Assembly: GCF_000317105.1 (NCBI RefSeq)
Contig: NC_019693.1
Location: 4,961,227 to 5,025,226 of the forward strand
Origin: Oscillatoria acuminata PCC 6304
GTDB taxonomy: Bacteria > Cyanobacteriota > Cyanobacteriia > Cyanobacteriales > Laspinemataceae
DNA length: 64,000 nt
Direction: 5' to 3'
Program-made: the position numbers and the translations under genes
Part shown: positions 46,867-57,661 of the stretch, piece after piece
Layout of the letters: each line of letters begins with the position of its first letter
How positions within the stretch are numbered: the first letter of the stretch is position 1
The notes under the pieces: model-generated
Seen by the model: only the letters and a program-made list of their open reading frames with translations
Databases searched by the model: none
What the model was told of the DNA's origin: nothing

Positions 46867-46907
46867 CGCGATTGGGTGTAGAGAACAAACCCGATCGCGT
46901 TTTTTAT
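46867..46907 (+). terminator. Rho-independent terminator of the WD40 kinase gene
   Basis: Stem CGCGATTGGGT / ACCCGATCGCG (one G-T pair), loop of 11, then TTTTTTATTTT, 42 bases after the stop codon. Confidence 0.85.
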
Positions 46908-46932
46908 TTTACGCTAATCACCGTTGCCACAC

Positions 46933-47004
46933 CGGGCGGAGGTTAAAAAGCCCGCCAGTAGGGGCGATAACCCTCGCGCCCCTACAGAATTTAACCCCCG
47001 CCCG
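46933..47004. repeat. Nested inverted repeat with GTAGGGGCG core
   Basis: Outer arms CGGGCGGAGGTTAAA / TTTAACCCCCGCCCG enclose GTAGGGGCG / CGCCCCTAC. The nesting resembles 8867-9105 in miniature. Confidence 0.7.
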
Positions 47005-47245
47005 AGTTGAGAATCGTGCAAGATGTCCCTTGGATCTAATCCTAGAGCATTGCATGAGGCGATCGCCCGGTTTCAAATCACAGCCTTTGGTTCCCAAATC
47101 CTATACAATCGATAAAAACCCATTCGGATCCGGTGAACGCATCCCGGTTTTACGGGGGTAAAACCCTATTGTTCAGCTTATATTGTTTTTATAGTGAGTC
47201 TTAATTCTCACCCCCAAATCGATTTGAATAGCGAGGTAGGCAACC
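47005..47245. other. Upstream region of the receiver-histidine kinase
   Basis: About 240 bp, no ORF. GAGGTAGGCAACC before 47246 is the ribosome site. TATTGTTTTTATAGTGAG near 47180 is a possible promoter region. Confidence 0.4.
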
Positions 47246-48580
47246 GTGATGACCCCTGATAAAATAGGGTTGGTGTTAGTAATTGACGATTCCTCCACTA
47301 ACCTAGAATTGCTTTATGATATTTTGACGGAAGTGGGCTATGATGTCCTCTTGGCCAAACAAGGAAAAAAAGGAATTGAAGTCGCCAAAAATCATCCGGT
47401 TGATTTAATTTTACTGGATATCATCATGCCAGAACTGGATGGCTTCCAAACTTGTAAGCTCCTGCAAACTGAGCCGACAACCCATGATATTCCGATTATT
47501 TTCATGACCGGCGTGTCGGATAATTTAGAAAAAGCCAAAGGATTAGGACTCGGAGCCGTCGATTATATTACCAAACCTTTTTATAAAGAGGAAATCTTAG
47601 CTCGGATTAAAATTCATATCAAATTGTGTCGATTGACTCGGGAATTAATACATGAAAAACAATCTCTTGAACAACGAGTTGAAGAAAGAACCGCCGAACT
47701 CTCTCAAATCTTGGCCGAACTCCAAAAAACTCAACTCCAATTAGTGCGGGGTGAAAAGCTCTCTTCTATCGGCCAATTAGTGGCGGGGGTGGCCCATGAA
47801 ATTAAAAATCCCCTGGGGTTTATTGCCGGCAATATTGATATAGCCACCGAAGCGGTTGATCATTTAATTGAATATTTAGAACTGTATCGATCGCAGTTTC
47901 CAAATGGCGGAGAGGAAATTCAACGCAAAGGGGTAGAAATTGATATTGAGTATCTGTTACAAGATTTACCGAAAATGCTGGCTTCTATGAAAGTGGGAAC
48001 CGATCGCATTTCTAACCTCAGCACTTCCCTGGGAACCTTTTGCCGGTCTGATACCACGGTTAAAGTTTTGGCAGATATTCATGAAGGACTCGATAGCACC
48101 TTAATGATTTTACAGCATCGGCTCAAAGCCACTCCGAACCGGAGCAAGATTAAAGTCATTAAAAACTATGGGGAAATTCCTCGGATTCCCTGCTATCTCG
48201 GTCAGTTGAATCAAGTGTTTATGAATATTATTGCCAATGCCATTGATGCCTTAGAAGAGGGCTTTGGAAATGCTATTGCACCTCCAGATCTAGCGCCGCA
48301 AATTACAATTACTACCCAACTCAGTGCCGATGATCAACAGATTATCATTCAGATTGCCGATAATGGTCAGGGAATGAGTCCGGAAGTTAAATCCCAAATT
48401 TTTGATTACTTATTTACCACTAAACCTGTAGGAAAAGGGACGGGTTTAGGGCTATCTATTTCCCTTCAGATTGTTAAAGAAGCTCATAATGGCAATCTGA
48501 CCTGCTATTCTGAATTAGGAGTAGGAACCGCATTTGAGATCCAGATTCCCCTCGATGACCTCGAAGCGATCGCTGGATGA
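47246..48580 (+). CDS. Receiver-histidine kinase (hybrid, N-terminal receiver)
   Basis: A 444-residue protein (GTG 47246 or ATG 47249). A receiver domain (~8-125; VIDDSS, phosphoacceptor Asp in LILLDIIMPE, Lys in YITKPF) is followed by a coiled coil (~135-175), a dimerisation/phosphoacceptor domain with His in VAHEIKNPLG (~185) and an ATPase domain (N box NIIANAIDAL, G1 DNGQGMS, G2 GKGTGLGLS). No sensor domain; input probably comes by phosphotransfer or partner kinase, e.g. one of the hybrid kinases at 49-64 kb. Convergent with the cyclase gene, 34 bp apart. Confidence 0.92.
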   Translation: MMTPDKIGLVLVIDDSSTNLELLYDILTEVGYDVLLAKQGKKGIEVAKNHPVDLILLDIIMPELDGFQTCKLLQTEPTTHDIPIIFMTGVSDNLEKAKGLGLGAVDYITKPFYKEEILARIKIHIKLCRLTRELIHEKQSLEQRVEERTAELSQILAELQKTQLQLVRGEKLSSIGQLVAGVAHEIKNPLGFIAGNIDIATEAVDHLIEYLELYRSQFPNGGEEIQRKGVEIDIEYLLQDLPKMLASMKVGTDRISNLSTSLGTFCRSDTTVKVLADIHEGLDSTLMILQHRLKATPNRSKIKVIKNYGEIPRIPCYLGQLNQVFMNIIANAIDALEEGFGNAIAPPDLAPQITITTQLSADDQQIIIQIADNGQGMSPEVKSQIFDYLFTTKPVGKGTGLGLSISLQIVKEAHNGNLTCYSELGVGTAFEIQIPLDDLEAIAG

Positions 48581-48614
48581 TGGATCGAGTTGGCGATCTA
48601 AAGTTTACCCGATT

Positions 48615-49688
48615 TTATGACCCTTTTCCCGTTAACCAGTAGGTGATCATTTCTCCTTTGCCTCGAATCGAAACCGTTCCCCGTTCGGTTAATAGATAGT
48701 TGCTTTTTAATCGCTGGTAGGTCTCGGCAGTGACTTGAATTTGACCCGGTAATCCTTGAGATTCCATTCGTGAGGCAATATTCACCACATCTCCCCAGAG
48801 ATCATAAATAAACTTCGTAGTCCCAATCACCCCGGCGACGACGGAACCCGTGGCAATTCCGCAGCGAATTTGGAAGGGTTCCCCGGTTTGGGTTTGAAAT
48901 TGCTTGATCGCCTGCTGCATATCCAATGCCATCTCTGCGATCGCCTCGGCATGATTCTGTTGGGGAATGGGGACGCCACCGACCACCATATAGGAATCTC
49001 CAATGGTTTTAATTTTTTCTAATCCATGTTGGGTGGCGAGTTCATCAAATTCGGAAAAAATTTGATTGAGTAAAGCGACTAATTCGGATGCGGACATTTT
49101 AGCAGACAGAGGCGTGAATCCCACAATGTCCGCAAATAAAATACTGGCTTCATCAAAATGTTCGGCGATCGCAGTGGAGCTTTCTTTTAACTGCTCTGCG
49201 ATCGCCTTCGGTAAAATATTCAGCAATAATCGCTCCGATTTCTCCCGTTCTAACCTCAACAAGGCATTCTGTTCTTCTAATTCTTGTTGCAATCGACAAA
49301 TTTTTAAATGATTCTCAACCCGGGCTAAAACCTCTTCAAATTGAAATGGTTTTGTGATATAATCAACGGCCCCTACTTTGAATGCCTTGACTTTATCTAA
49401 TACATCATCCAGGGCACTTAAAAAAATTACTGGAATATCCCGAGTTTGTTCCTCTAATTTTAATTTTTCACAGACCTCATATCCATTGATATCTGGCATA
49501 TTAATATCCAGCAAAATTAGGTCGGGTGGGGATGCCTGCACCCCCATTAAGGCCATTTGACCGTTCAAGGCTTTACGCACCTTATATCCAGAATCGGTCA
49601 ACATTTTGGAAAGTAAATTTACATTGTCTAGGGTATCATCGACCACTAAAATTTTGCGGTTGGGTTCCTGAATAGGTTCGCTAGTCAT
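48615..49688 (-). CDS. Receiver-class III nucleotide cyclase
   Basis: A 357-residue protein. An N-terminal receiver (~12-130; VVDDTLD, Asp in LILLDINMPD, YITKPF) is joined by a coiled coil (~135-165) to a class III cyclase catalytic domain (~180-355). Metal-binding Asp residues are in FADIVGF and GDSYMV; EKIKTIGD (Lys) and YDLWGD (Asp) fit adenine specificity, and NIASRM provides the transition-state Asn and Arg. It probably makes cAMP from ATP when its receiver is phosphorylated. Its ATG overlaps the stop of the upstream giant kinase by eight bases, so the two are translationally coupled. Confidence 0.92.
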   Translation of the reverse strand: MTSEPIQEPNRKILVVDDTLDNVNLLSKMLTDSGYKVRKALNGQMALMGVQASPPDLILLDINMPDINGYEVCEKLKLEEQTRDIPVIFLSALDDVLDKVKAFKVGAVDYITKPFQFEEVLARVENHLKICRLQQELEEQNALLRLEREKSERLLLNILPKAIAEQLKESSTAIAEHFDEASILFADIVGFTPLSAKMSASELVALLNQIFSEFDELATQHGLEKIKTIGDSYMVVGGVPIPQQNHAEAIAEMALDMQQAIKQFQTQTGEPFQIRCGIATGSVVAGVIGTTKFIYDLWGDVVNIASRMESQGLPGQIQVTAETYQRLKSNYLLTERGTVSIRGKGEMITYWLTGKGS

Positions 49689-52600
49689 TAGTCTGGATTA
49701 ACTCAATAATTTTATCAAATCGCAGTTGAGTCACCAAATTGGTGAGGGTAGTTGCTAAGGCTTTATAGCCGTCAGGAATTTGGGTAATTAAGTCGGCGAT
49801 CGCCTCCTCATTCAATTCACTAGACGCTTGATAGAGTTGGGTTTTCCACTCCGGCGACATTCCCTGTAAACATTCCGTTACCGTCAAACAGTCTCCTGGA
49901 ACTGAGAGAGAGTGACTACTCACATCCGGACCAGGAATTTCTTCATAAACATAACGCACCCCTAAATGTTCAGCCATTTTTTGAAAAATTACGTCCTCGC
50001 GAAACGGCTTACTGGCAAAATCATCACATCCTGCCTCCAAAACCATTGCCCGATTTTCTTCAAATGCGCTGGCCGTTAACCCAATAATAACCGGAATTGG
50101 CCCATTAGTCATCCGTTTAATTTGTCGGGTAGCTGCATAACCATCCATCACTGGCATTTGCATATCCATCCAAATCAGATGGGGTTGCCAATTGCGCCAC
50201 ATCGTCACCCCATCTTCCCCATTCACCGCTTCACGCACTTCAAACCCCAGGGGTGACAGCAGATTCCGCAGTAACAGACGGCTTTCCCATTTATCCTCAA
50301 CCACCAGAATTCGATAGGTGGGTTGATTCGCCGCTAACCCAATCACGCGCTGACGGGGGACCTCAGTTCCCGGAGTCAGTGCGTCTGCGGGACTAAATTT
50401 GATATTAAACTTAAAAATTGTGCCTTTTTCTAGGGTAGAACTGACGGTGATTTTACCTCCCATTAATTCCACAAACTGACGACTAATCGGCAGTCCCAGA
50501 CCCGTACCAGATTGCGAATTACGACCTGTTTCTGTTTGCACAAAGGGGTCAAATAAGGTATCCAGTTCTTCCCCCCTAATCCCCGGTCCAGTATCTTCAA
50601 TTTCACAGCTTAAATAAAGAAAGAACTGTTTCTCAAATTCTTCTGTGAAAAATGACTTAATTTCGCTTTTAACTCGCACGGTGATTCCCCCTTTTTCGGT
50701 GAATTTAATAGCATTTCCCAGGAGGTTAATAAAAACTTGCCGCAATTTACTTTCATCGGTTTTGATGAACGGGGGCAGATTGGGCGTGCGTTCCAAGATA
50801 AGCTGTAAGCCTTTGGATTCAGCTTTAAGCCGGAACATTTCTTCGAGGGAGGTTAACAGCCGATACAGGTCAAAGCTGGTTTCATTTAAGGAAATTCGAC
50901 CCGCTTCAATTTTGGACATTTCTAAGACATCATTAATCAAACTCAGCAAATGTTCCCCCGCCCGAGAGATAATACCGAGATAGTCTTGTTGTTGGGATTG
51001 GAGGGTATGGTCCCGGTTGAGAATTTGGGTAAACCCGAGAATAGCATTCAATGGCGTTCGCAATTCATGGCTCATTTTCGAGAGGAATTCGCTTTTCGCT
51101 TTGCTGGCAGCCTCCGCCGCTTTCATTGCTTCTTGGAGGGCTAATTCGACTCGCTTGCGTTCCGTAATTTCAAAAACAATACCATACCAGATAATCTCTC
51201 CATTTTCCTGTTTTTCTGGCGTGGAATTTGCTTGTAACCAGTTGATTTTCCCCGATCGGTTGATAACCCTTCCTTCCCAGTTCCAAGGTTGTAAGGTTTT
51301 AGCCGATTCTTCCACCGTGTCATAAAACCGCTGTAAATCATCGGGATAGATGGTATCAATAATTAAATGAGCATCATCCACAATAGCCTGGGACTCCCGG
51401 TTATATATCATTTTACATCCTTCACTGACAAATGAAAATTTCATGGTGCCATCAGCTTGTAGATGAAATTGATAGACCATACCTGGGATATTTGCGGTAA
51501 TTTTTTGCAATTTGGCTTCACTTTGAAGCAAGGCTTCTTCCGCCTGTTTGCGTTTAGTAATATCGCTGACTGTCCCGGTTGTCCCGATCAGGTTTCCATC
51601 CAAATCTCGGATGAGAATTACATTGCAAAGAAAATTAATCGGATTTCCGGTTTTACTGAGATGAACGGTTTCATATTGAAACAATGACCCGGTTTTTAAA
51701 ACTTCTTGAAAAACTTCGATATCTTTGGCAGCTTGTTCGGGAGACTGAAAATCTGTGAAGGGACGACCAATCACTTCTTCCGGTTCATAGCCATGAATTT
51801 GTTTGACCGCTTGGTTGACAAAGGTAAAATAACCGGATTGGTCTGTGGAAAAGATGATGTCCTGAGAGGTTTCCACTAAATGGCGATATTTTCGTTCACT
51901 TTCAGCCAGGGATTCTTCCGCCAACTTGCGATCGGTGACATCAAAAATGACCCCGCTTAGATACATGATTTCTTCAGTTTCTCCCCGAATAGCTTGGCCT
52001 TTTTCATACATCCAACGGGTACTCCCGTCGGCATGAATAATTCGATATTCTACAATAAAAGGCTGGTTGCTAGTAGTGGCTTGGAGGATGATAAATTCGC
52101 ATCGTTCTCGGTCTTCAGGATGAATAATATTGCCAAAACTTTGAGATTGATTATTAATAAAGGCGTAACTAGGATAGCCGGTGATTTCTTCGACACAATC
52201 GCTAATGTACTGCATCGTCCAATCGTGATCGCATAAGCAGCGATAAACAGCACCGGGAATACTAGAGACTAAGGTTCGGAATTGTTCTTCGCTTTGGCGG
52301 AGGGCTTCTTCAGCTTGTTTGCGATCGCTAATATCGGTATTTGAGCCAGCCATTCTCACCGGGTTACCCGCTTCGTCCCAAAGTGCCTGTCCCCGGTCTA
52401 GGATCCATTTGTAAGTTCCATCTTTGCAAAGTAAGCGATATTCGGTGCTATAAAAGGCGATTTTTCCCTGTAGATGTTCTTGGCATAATTGGGAAACTCG
52501 CCTGTAATCATCGGAATGAACTCGCTGCAACCATTCATTGAAATCATTGGGGAGTTCATGGTCCTCATAACCCAAAATTTGCTTCCATCGCGGGGAGAAA

Positions 52601-55600
52601 AAGACCTCATTTGTGGATATATTCCAGTCCCAAATGCCATCATTGTTGCCTTTTAAAGCTAACTGCCAGCGTTCTTCACTTTTTCGCAATTTCTCTTCCG
52701 CTTGTTTGCGATCGCTGATATCAACCACTAATCCATCCCACAGAATACTGCCATCGGCTTGCTTTTCGGGGTTGGCATCTCCTTGAACCCATTTAATTTG
52801 ACCGGATACGATAATTCTCCCAATAAAATGCCAGGGTTCTAAGGTTGCGGCTGAACGGGCGATCGATTCAATATGTTCCTCGCGATCGTCTGGATAGGTT
52901 AAATCCATCAATAAAGAAATGTCTTCCATCGCAGCTTCGGCTTTAACTCCATAAATCTTGCGGCAACCGGGACTAATATAGGGACAACTAAATCTTCCGT
53001 CCGGGTGCATCATAAATTGATAAATCATTCCCGGAATATTAGCGGCGAGATTATAATATCGGGTATTGCTTTGTTGTAATTGTTGGGTGCGCTCTTGTAC
53101 CTGTTTTTCTAACTGGCGTGCATAGGCTTGTTGCTCTTCATAAAGCTGGGCATTTTCTAAGGCGATCGCCGCTTGAGAACAGAGCAATTTGAGCAGTTCC
53201 ACTCGCGAAGGATTAAAGGCAGCGACAATCAGGTTATTCTCCAAGTAAAGAAGACCCAGGAGTTTGCCCTGGCCGATAATAGGGGTACATAAAACTGATT
53301 TTGGCTGAATTTCTAAAATATAGGGGTCATTGATAAATTGCTGCTCTTGACTGGCATTGTTGAAAACGATATCTTCTTGGGTGCGACTGACATAATTAAT
53401 GATAGAAAGGGGCAGAACTGGGCTGGTTTCCAAAGTGATCGCTTGTCGGATAGAGACTTCAGTTGGCTCAACTTGACCCGACGTTTTTATCACAAAATTA
53501 CCATTTTGATTGAGGAGCAAATATCCCGTTTGCGCTCCCGCATTTTCCAAGGCAAAGCGCATCAATTTAGCCAGTAAATTATCTAGGGAGACTTCACCGA
53601 TTAGTGCTTGGGAGGCTTGAATGACAGTGTTAAAATCTAAAAGACCCGTAGGGGAGGTACGGGTTGATTTATGATAATCATTGCTAGAGGATTGCCTGAA
53701 GTCAGTTTTTTTAATTCTTTGATTTAAGTCGGGATATTGTTGTTCTAACTGGTTTGTTTTCCCTTTTGCTCCCCAGCGAGAATAGCAATCATAGGCGTCA
53801 GTTAAGTAGATTTCAGCAATTTTAGTTTTCCCCCAATGCCCATAAAATTGGCCAGCGAGTTCATTCGCAAGGGCTTCTTCTTGCAGATATCCAGCCTCTT
53901 TTGCTCCCGCTATAGCGCAATCGTACAGGTCCATTGCTTGCATCGGTTCACCCAGCACTTTGGCACGTTCTGCCGCTACTAAATCATACTTATGTTGAAA
54001 ATTTATCGAAGCATGAGATGCCCAATTTTGCAGTTGAGATTGATTCAAATCCACCTGTTCTAAATAGCTAGATCCACTGCTTGGAGACAGGTTAGAATAG
54101 GTGGCTAAAAGGCTCAGAGATTCGTAGAAATTCAGCACAGCGACGTGAAGATATCCTAAAGCTGATCCGCTTTGTTCTTTAGCTAAAGCCGCAAATCGTA
54201 CTGCTTCAGTATAGTCGCTAAAGTGGTACAATAGAATAGTTTTACACAAATAAACCATGAACAAAACCGTCCCACTTTTTGAGGCAATTAGCTTGGGCAA
54301 CATTTCGGTTTCATCAAAACTTGCTCCAGTTAAATGAGTGGGGTTTGATGCTTCTCCTAATAAATTTAACCCGACCTGCCTCCAGGCACTTCCGTAATAG
54401 ATTGCTGTTTCTATTTTGCTTTTTTTTGCTAAATTGATATAGTTTTGTTGTTGTTCTACGACAACCTCTAAGCTATTTTCAGTCAATACCGCAAAGGCAC
54501 AATAGTTCCCAGCACAATAACAAGCCCATTCTATATCCCCGGTTTCTAGGCCCGCTTGCACCCCTTCTATAAATTGCGGTAAACTGTTTTTTCCATGTTC
54601 TTTCCAAGGTCGGTTATGAGCATTAAACAGATTATAAACTTTAGCTGCTAATTCTTTAGCGTGAAATTTATCCAGTAATTTTAAAGCAATTTGGCCGGAA
54701 TGATATCCGGCTTCAATTTCTCCCAAGCCGGATAAAAATAATCCATAAAATGCGTAAGCAAAGGCGGCTAATCCCGAGTTCCCTTCTTGGAGGCAAAACT
54801 GAATGATGGTTAAAATCGTCTGGGGAAACATCTGGGGTTTTGCAAAAAATATGGGGGCGCAGAGGGTGGTTAAAATTCGCAATGCCGAGAGTTTATTGGG
54901 GTCGGTGAGGGTGGGGAGGTTTTCTAATTCATTCAGAGAGGGGAGGGGAATCACGAGACTTTGTTCGGACTGGAGGGGGAGGAGTTCTACCCCTAATTCT
55001 TTTAAAAGTTGGAGTCCTTGGTCGATCGCCGGAAGGATTTTGAGTTGAGCGCTATCAACTTGCATTTGCAGTTCACAAAGTTTGATGCGATCGCCAGGTA
55101 AAATCGACTGTTTTAGTGCCAATTCTAGGAGGGTTGCCGCTTTCTCAAAATTGGCGTTTAAATATTCTAATTCTATGGCTTCCAGATACAAGGAAAACGT
55201 CAGCGCATAGTCTGTTTCCCAACTATCCGGCGCGAGGATTTTTAGCCCAATGGTGACATAGCTGAGGGCCGCTTCGTAAGCGATCGCAACTTTGGCTTTT
55301 TTTGTGGCGATCAGGTTGAGTTGAGCAATCCGATTGAGCCAATCGCGATCGGTGATTTGGTCGAGGGCGATATTCAGGTGGTTAACCCGGTCAAAAATCA
55401 CCGCTTCCAGGTCCTCTTCCCCAGTCGCTTCTAGCAAGAGTTGACCAATTTTCAGGTGGGTTTCTTTTCTGCATTCTTCGGGAATCAAAGAATAGGCAGC
55501 TTGTTGGATGCGATCGTGCAGAAATTGATAGGCGATCGGCGCTTTTTCCGTCCAGATAATCTGATTGAGATTGTCCACTCTCTCCTGCATCATCAAAATC

Positions 55601-57591
55601 GGGTCCGATTCTAATCGGGGTACAATCAAACCTGCTTGCAGGGCTAACCCCAATTGATCTGAGGTGATTAAGGCCGAATTTTCACTCAATATCTCTAAAA
55701 TTTCTAAATTAAAACTGTTCCCAATACAAGCTGCAATACTGAGCAATTCTTGTGTTTTTTCAGGCAGCTTTTGGATACTTCTGACTATCAACTCAACCAC
55801 ATTACAATCCCTAATGCCAATCGCTTGAATTTGTTGGATATTCCACTGCCAACCCTGGGATTTCCAGTTGTAAAATATCCACGCTTCTCGATAAAGGGTA
55901 GTCAGTAGTTGCGTTACAAAAAATGGATTTCCACCGGATTGATGAAATAGGATTTCAGCTAAAGCCTGAGAATCCGCAGATTTAGGGAACGTATCCGCCA
56001 TGAATTCTTCAAGGTGAGCAAGTTTTAACGGTTTGAGATCTAAATGAGTCACTGAGACCCCGGTTTTTTCAATCCTTTCAAGGGTCTGAATCGTGGGATG
56101 CAAGGGAGAAACTTCGTTCTCTCGACAGGCCCCAATTAACAATAAATTCTGACGCTCTTGATCGCTGATTAACCCTTCAATTAATTTCAGGGAAGCTGAA
56201 TCAGCCCATTGTAAGTCATCCAAAAATAAAACCAGGGGTTTTTCAGCTTGGGTAAACACATTAATAAACTGCTGAAATACGCGCTTAAATCGGTTTTGAG
56301 ATTCGGTCGGTCCGAGTTTCGGAACCGGGGGCTGTTTCCCCATAATTAATTCTAATGCGGGAATGACATCAAAAATAATCTGACCGTTAGGACCCAAGGC
56401 CCAGAGCAGTTTTTCTTGCCATTTTTGAAGTTGAGCTTCGTTTTCAGTAAGCAGTTGCCGAATTAAGGCATCGAAGGCTTGAATCAGTGAATCATAGGGA
56501 ATATTTCGCTTAAATTGGTCAAACTTACCCCTAATAAAATAACCAGGATGCTGCACCAATCGTTTGTGAGTTTCCTGGACTAAAGCCGATTTGCCAATTC
56601 CCGAATAACCCGCAACTAAAACTAGTTCAGCCCTACCCTCACAGACTCGTTCAAAAGCGGCCAATAATTGCGAAATTTCTCGTTCCCTTCCATAGAGTTT
56701 TGGGGGAATCTCTAATTTACCGGAAACATCCTCTTCTCCTAAACTAAACTCATCAATTTCACCCTGTTGTTGCCATTGATTCAAACAGGTTTGCAAATCC
56801 GTTTTTAATCCAAACCCACTTTGATAGCGATTTTCTGCGGTTTTTTCCAATAATTTCATCACCAGCTTAGAAACGGTGACCGGAATTGTTGGAACGAGTT
56901 CATTGGGGGGAACTGGCATCCGGGCAATATGACAGTGAACTAACTCGATCGCCTCCTCGGCTTGATAAGGTAATTCCCCCGTGAGCATTTCATAAAAAGT
57001 TACCCCTAATGAGTAAAAATCCGTGCGATAGTCGATCGCCCGATTCATCCGCCCAGTTTGTTCGGGAGACATATAGGCGAGAGTTCCTTCCAGGCTATTC
57101 AGATGGACCACCTCCGCCGTTTCCTGGGATAATTTAGAGGCGATCGCAAAGTCAATTAACTTCACCTCTAAATTCTGGGGCTGAATAATAATATTGCTCG
57201 GTTTAATATCTTTATGAATAATATGATGTTGATGAATTTCTCCTAAAGTTTGGGCCAACTGAATAGCAATTTTCAAAAACTCCTCCACCCCCAGGCGGTG
57301 TTGATGGAGAAATGTTCTCAAAGAAATTCCCCCCGAATCCGGTAAAATCAAAACCGGCAGATCACTGCTGATTTCCAGACTTAATGGCTCAATGACTCCC
57401 CTTAACTTTAACTGTTGAGTAATCTCATATTCATGATGGAGTTGAGCGATATCCATCGGACTCGGATACTCCGTCCCCAGGGTTTTTAAAATCACCGGCA
57501 ACCCATCCGCTTCTCGAATGCCTCGATACACCACCCGCTTACTATTGCGGTAAATTTCTTTCCCGATTTGATAGCCTCTGAGTTCCATCAT
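49681..57591 (-). CDS. Giant hybrid kinase: Ser/Thr kinase-AAA-GAF-5xPAS-histidine kinase-receiver
   Basis: 2636 residues; AGGAGGGGAAA precedes ATG 57591. Order: Hanks-type kinase (~8-270; HKDIKPSN and DFA in place of HRD and DFG), an AAA-type ATPase (~295-700; Walker A GYSGIGKSALVQ ~325-336, Walker B-like LFLDDLQWAD), a helical repeat region (~750-1290), GAF (~1330-1485), five PAS domains (~1505-2140; each ends in a DISDRK/DVTDRK-type box), HisKA with SHELRTPLNAIL (~2173), ATPase (G1 DTGPGI, G2 GTGLGLPIS), and a receiver (~2434-2550; WMDMQMPVMDG, SKPF). This is the cyanobacterial multi-sensor hybrid type. Ligands are unknown. The variant HKD/DFA motifs suggest the Ser/Thr kinase may be weak or a pseudokinase. 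Confidence 0.92.
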   Translation of the reverse strand: MMELRGYQIGKEIYRNSKRVVYRGIREADGLPVILKTLGTEYPSPMDIAQLHHEYEITQQLKLRGVIEPLSLEISSDLPVLILPDSGGISLRTFLHQHRLGVEEFLKIAIQLAQTLGEIHQHHIIHKDIKPSNIIIQPQNLEVKLIDFAIASKLSQETAEVVHLNSLEGTLAYMSPEQTGRMNRAIDYRTDFYSLGVTFYEMLTGELPYQAEEAIELVHCHIARMPVPPNELVPTIPVTVSKLVMKLLEKTAENRYQSGFGLKTDLQTCLNQWQQQGEIDEFSLGEEDVSGKLEIPPKLYGREREISQLLAAFERVCEGRAELVLVAGYSGIGKSALVQETHKRLVQHPGYFIRGKFDQFKRNIPYDSLIQAFDALIRQLLTENEAQLQKWQEKLLWALGPNGQIIFDVIPALELIMGKQPPVPKLGPTESQNRFKRVFQQFINVFTQAEKPLVLFLDDLQWADSASLKLIEGLISDQERQNLLLIGACRENEVSPLHPTIQTLERIEKTGVSVTHLDLKPLKLAHLEEFMADTFPKSADSQALAEILFHQSGGNPFFVTQLLTTLYREAWIFYNWKSQGWQWNIQQIQAIGIRDCNVVELIVRSIQKLPEKTQELLSIAACIGNSFNLEILEILSENSALITSDQLGLALQAGLIVPRLESDPILMMQERVDNLNQIIWTEKAPIAYQFLHDRIQQAAYSLIPEECRKETHLKIGQLLLEATGEEDLEAVIFDRVNHLNIALDQITDRDWLNRIAQLNLIATKKAKVAIAYEAALSYVTIGLKILAPDSWETDYALTFSLYLEAIELEYLNANFEKAATLLELALKQSILPGDRIKLCELQMQVDSAQLKILPAIDQGLQLLKELGVELLPLQSEQSLVIPLPSLNELENLPTLTDPNKLSALRILTTLCAPIFFAKPQMFPQTILTIIQFCLQEGNSGLAAFAYAFYGLFLSGLGEIEAGYHSGQIALKLLDKFHAKELAAKVYNLFNAHNRPWKEHGKNSLPQFIEGVQAGLETGDIEWACYCAGNYCAFAVLTENSLEVVVEQQQNYINLAKKSKIETAIYYGSAWRQVGLNLLGEASNPTHLTGASFDETEMLPKLIASKSGTVLFMVYLCKTILLYHFSDYTEAVRFAALAKEQSGSALGYLHVAVLNFYESLSLLATYSNLSPSSGSSYLEQVDLNQSQLQNWASHASINFQHKYDLVAAERAKVLGEPMQAMDLYDCAIAGAKEAGYLQEEALANELAGQFYGHWGKTKIAEIYLTDAYDCYSRWGAKGKTNQLEQQYPDLNQRIKKTDFRQSSSNDYHKSTRTSPTGLLDFNTVIQASQALIGEVSLDNLLAKLMRFALENAGAQTGYLLLNQNGNFVIKTSGQVEPTEVSIRQAITLETSPVLPLSIINYVSRTQEDIVFNNASQEQQFINDPYILEIQPKSVLCTPIIGQGKLLGLLYLENNLIVAAFNPSRVELLKLLCSQAAIALENAQLYEEQQAYARQLEKQVQERTQQLQQSNTRYYNLAANIPGMIYQFMMHPDGRFSCPYISPGCRKIYGVKAEAAMEDISLLMDLTYPDDREEHIESIARSAATLEPWHFIGRIIVSGQIKWVQGDANPEKQADGSILWDGLVVDISDRKQAEEKLRKSEERWQLALKGNNDGIWDWNISTNEVFFSPRWKQILGYEDHELPNDFNEWLQRVHSDDYRRVSQLCQEHLQGKIAFYSTEYRLLCKDGTYKWILDRGQALWDEAGNPVRMAGSNTDISDRKQAEEALRQSEEQFRTLVSSIPGAVYRCLCDHDWTMQYISDCVEEITGYPSYAFINNQSQSFGNIIHPEDRERCEFIILQATTSNQPFIVEYRIIHADGSTRWMYEKGQAIRGETEEIMYLSGVIFDVTDRKLAEESLAESERKYRHLVETSQDIIFSTDQSGYFTFVNQAVKQIHGYEPEEVIGRPFTDFQSPEQAAKDIEVFQEVLKTGSLFQYETVHLSKTGNPINFLCNVILIRDLDGNLIGTTGTVSDITKRKQAEEALLQSEAKLQKITANIPGMVYQFHLQADGTMKFSFVSEGCKMIYNRESQAIVDDAHLIIDTIYPDDLQRFYDTVEESAKTLQPWNWEGRVINRSGKINWLQANSTPEKQENGEIIWYGIVFEITERKRVELALQEAMKAAEAASKAKSEFLSKMSHELRTPLNAILGFTQILNRDHTLQSQQQDYLGIISRAGEHLLSLINDVLEMSKIEAGRISLNETSFDLYRLLTSLEEMFRLKAESKGLQLILERTPNLPPFIKTDESKLRQVFINLLGNAIKFTEKGGITVRVKSEIKSFFTEEFEKQFFLYLSCEIEDTGPGIRGEELDTLFDPFVQTETGRNSQSGTGLGLPISRQFVELMGGKITVSSTLEKGTIFKFNIKFSPADALTPGTEVPRQRVIGLAANQPTYRILVVEDKWESRLLLRNLLSPLGFEVREAVNGEDGVTMWRNWQPHLIWMDMQMPVMDGYAATRQIKRMTNGPIPVIIGLTASAFEENRAMVLEAGCDDFASKPFREDVIFQKMAEHLGVRYVYEEIPGPDVSSHSLSVPGDCLTVTECLQGMSPEWKTQLYQASSELNEEAIADLITQIPDGYKALATTLTNLVTQLRFDKIIELIQTND

Positions 57592-57661
57592 TTTCCCCTC
57601 CTGAGTATCTAAAAAAAAATCCTAGACTATTGGTATGCTTGAAACCCCTAAAACTTAAGAG

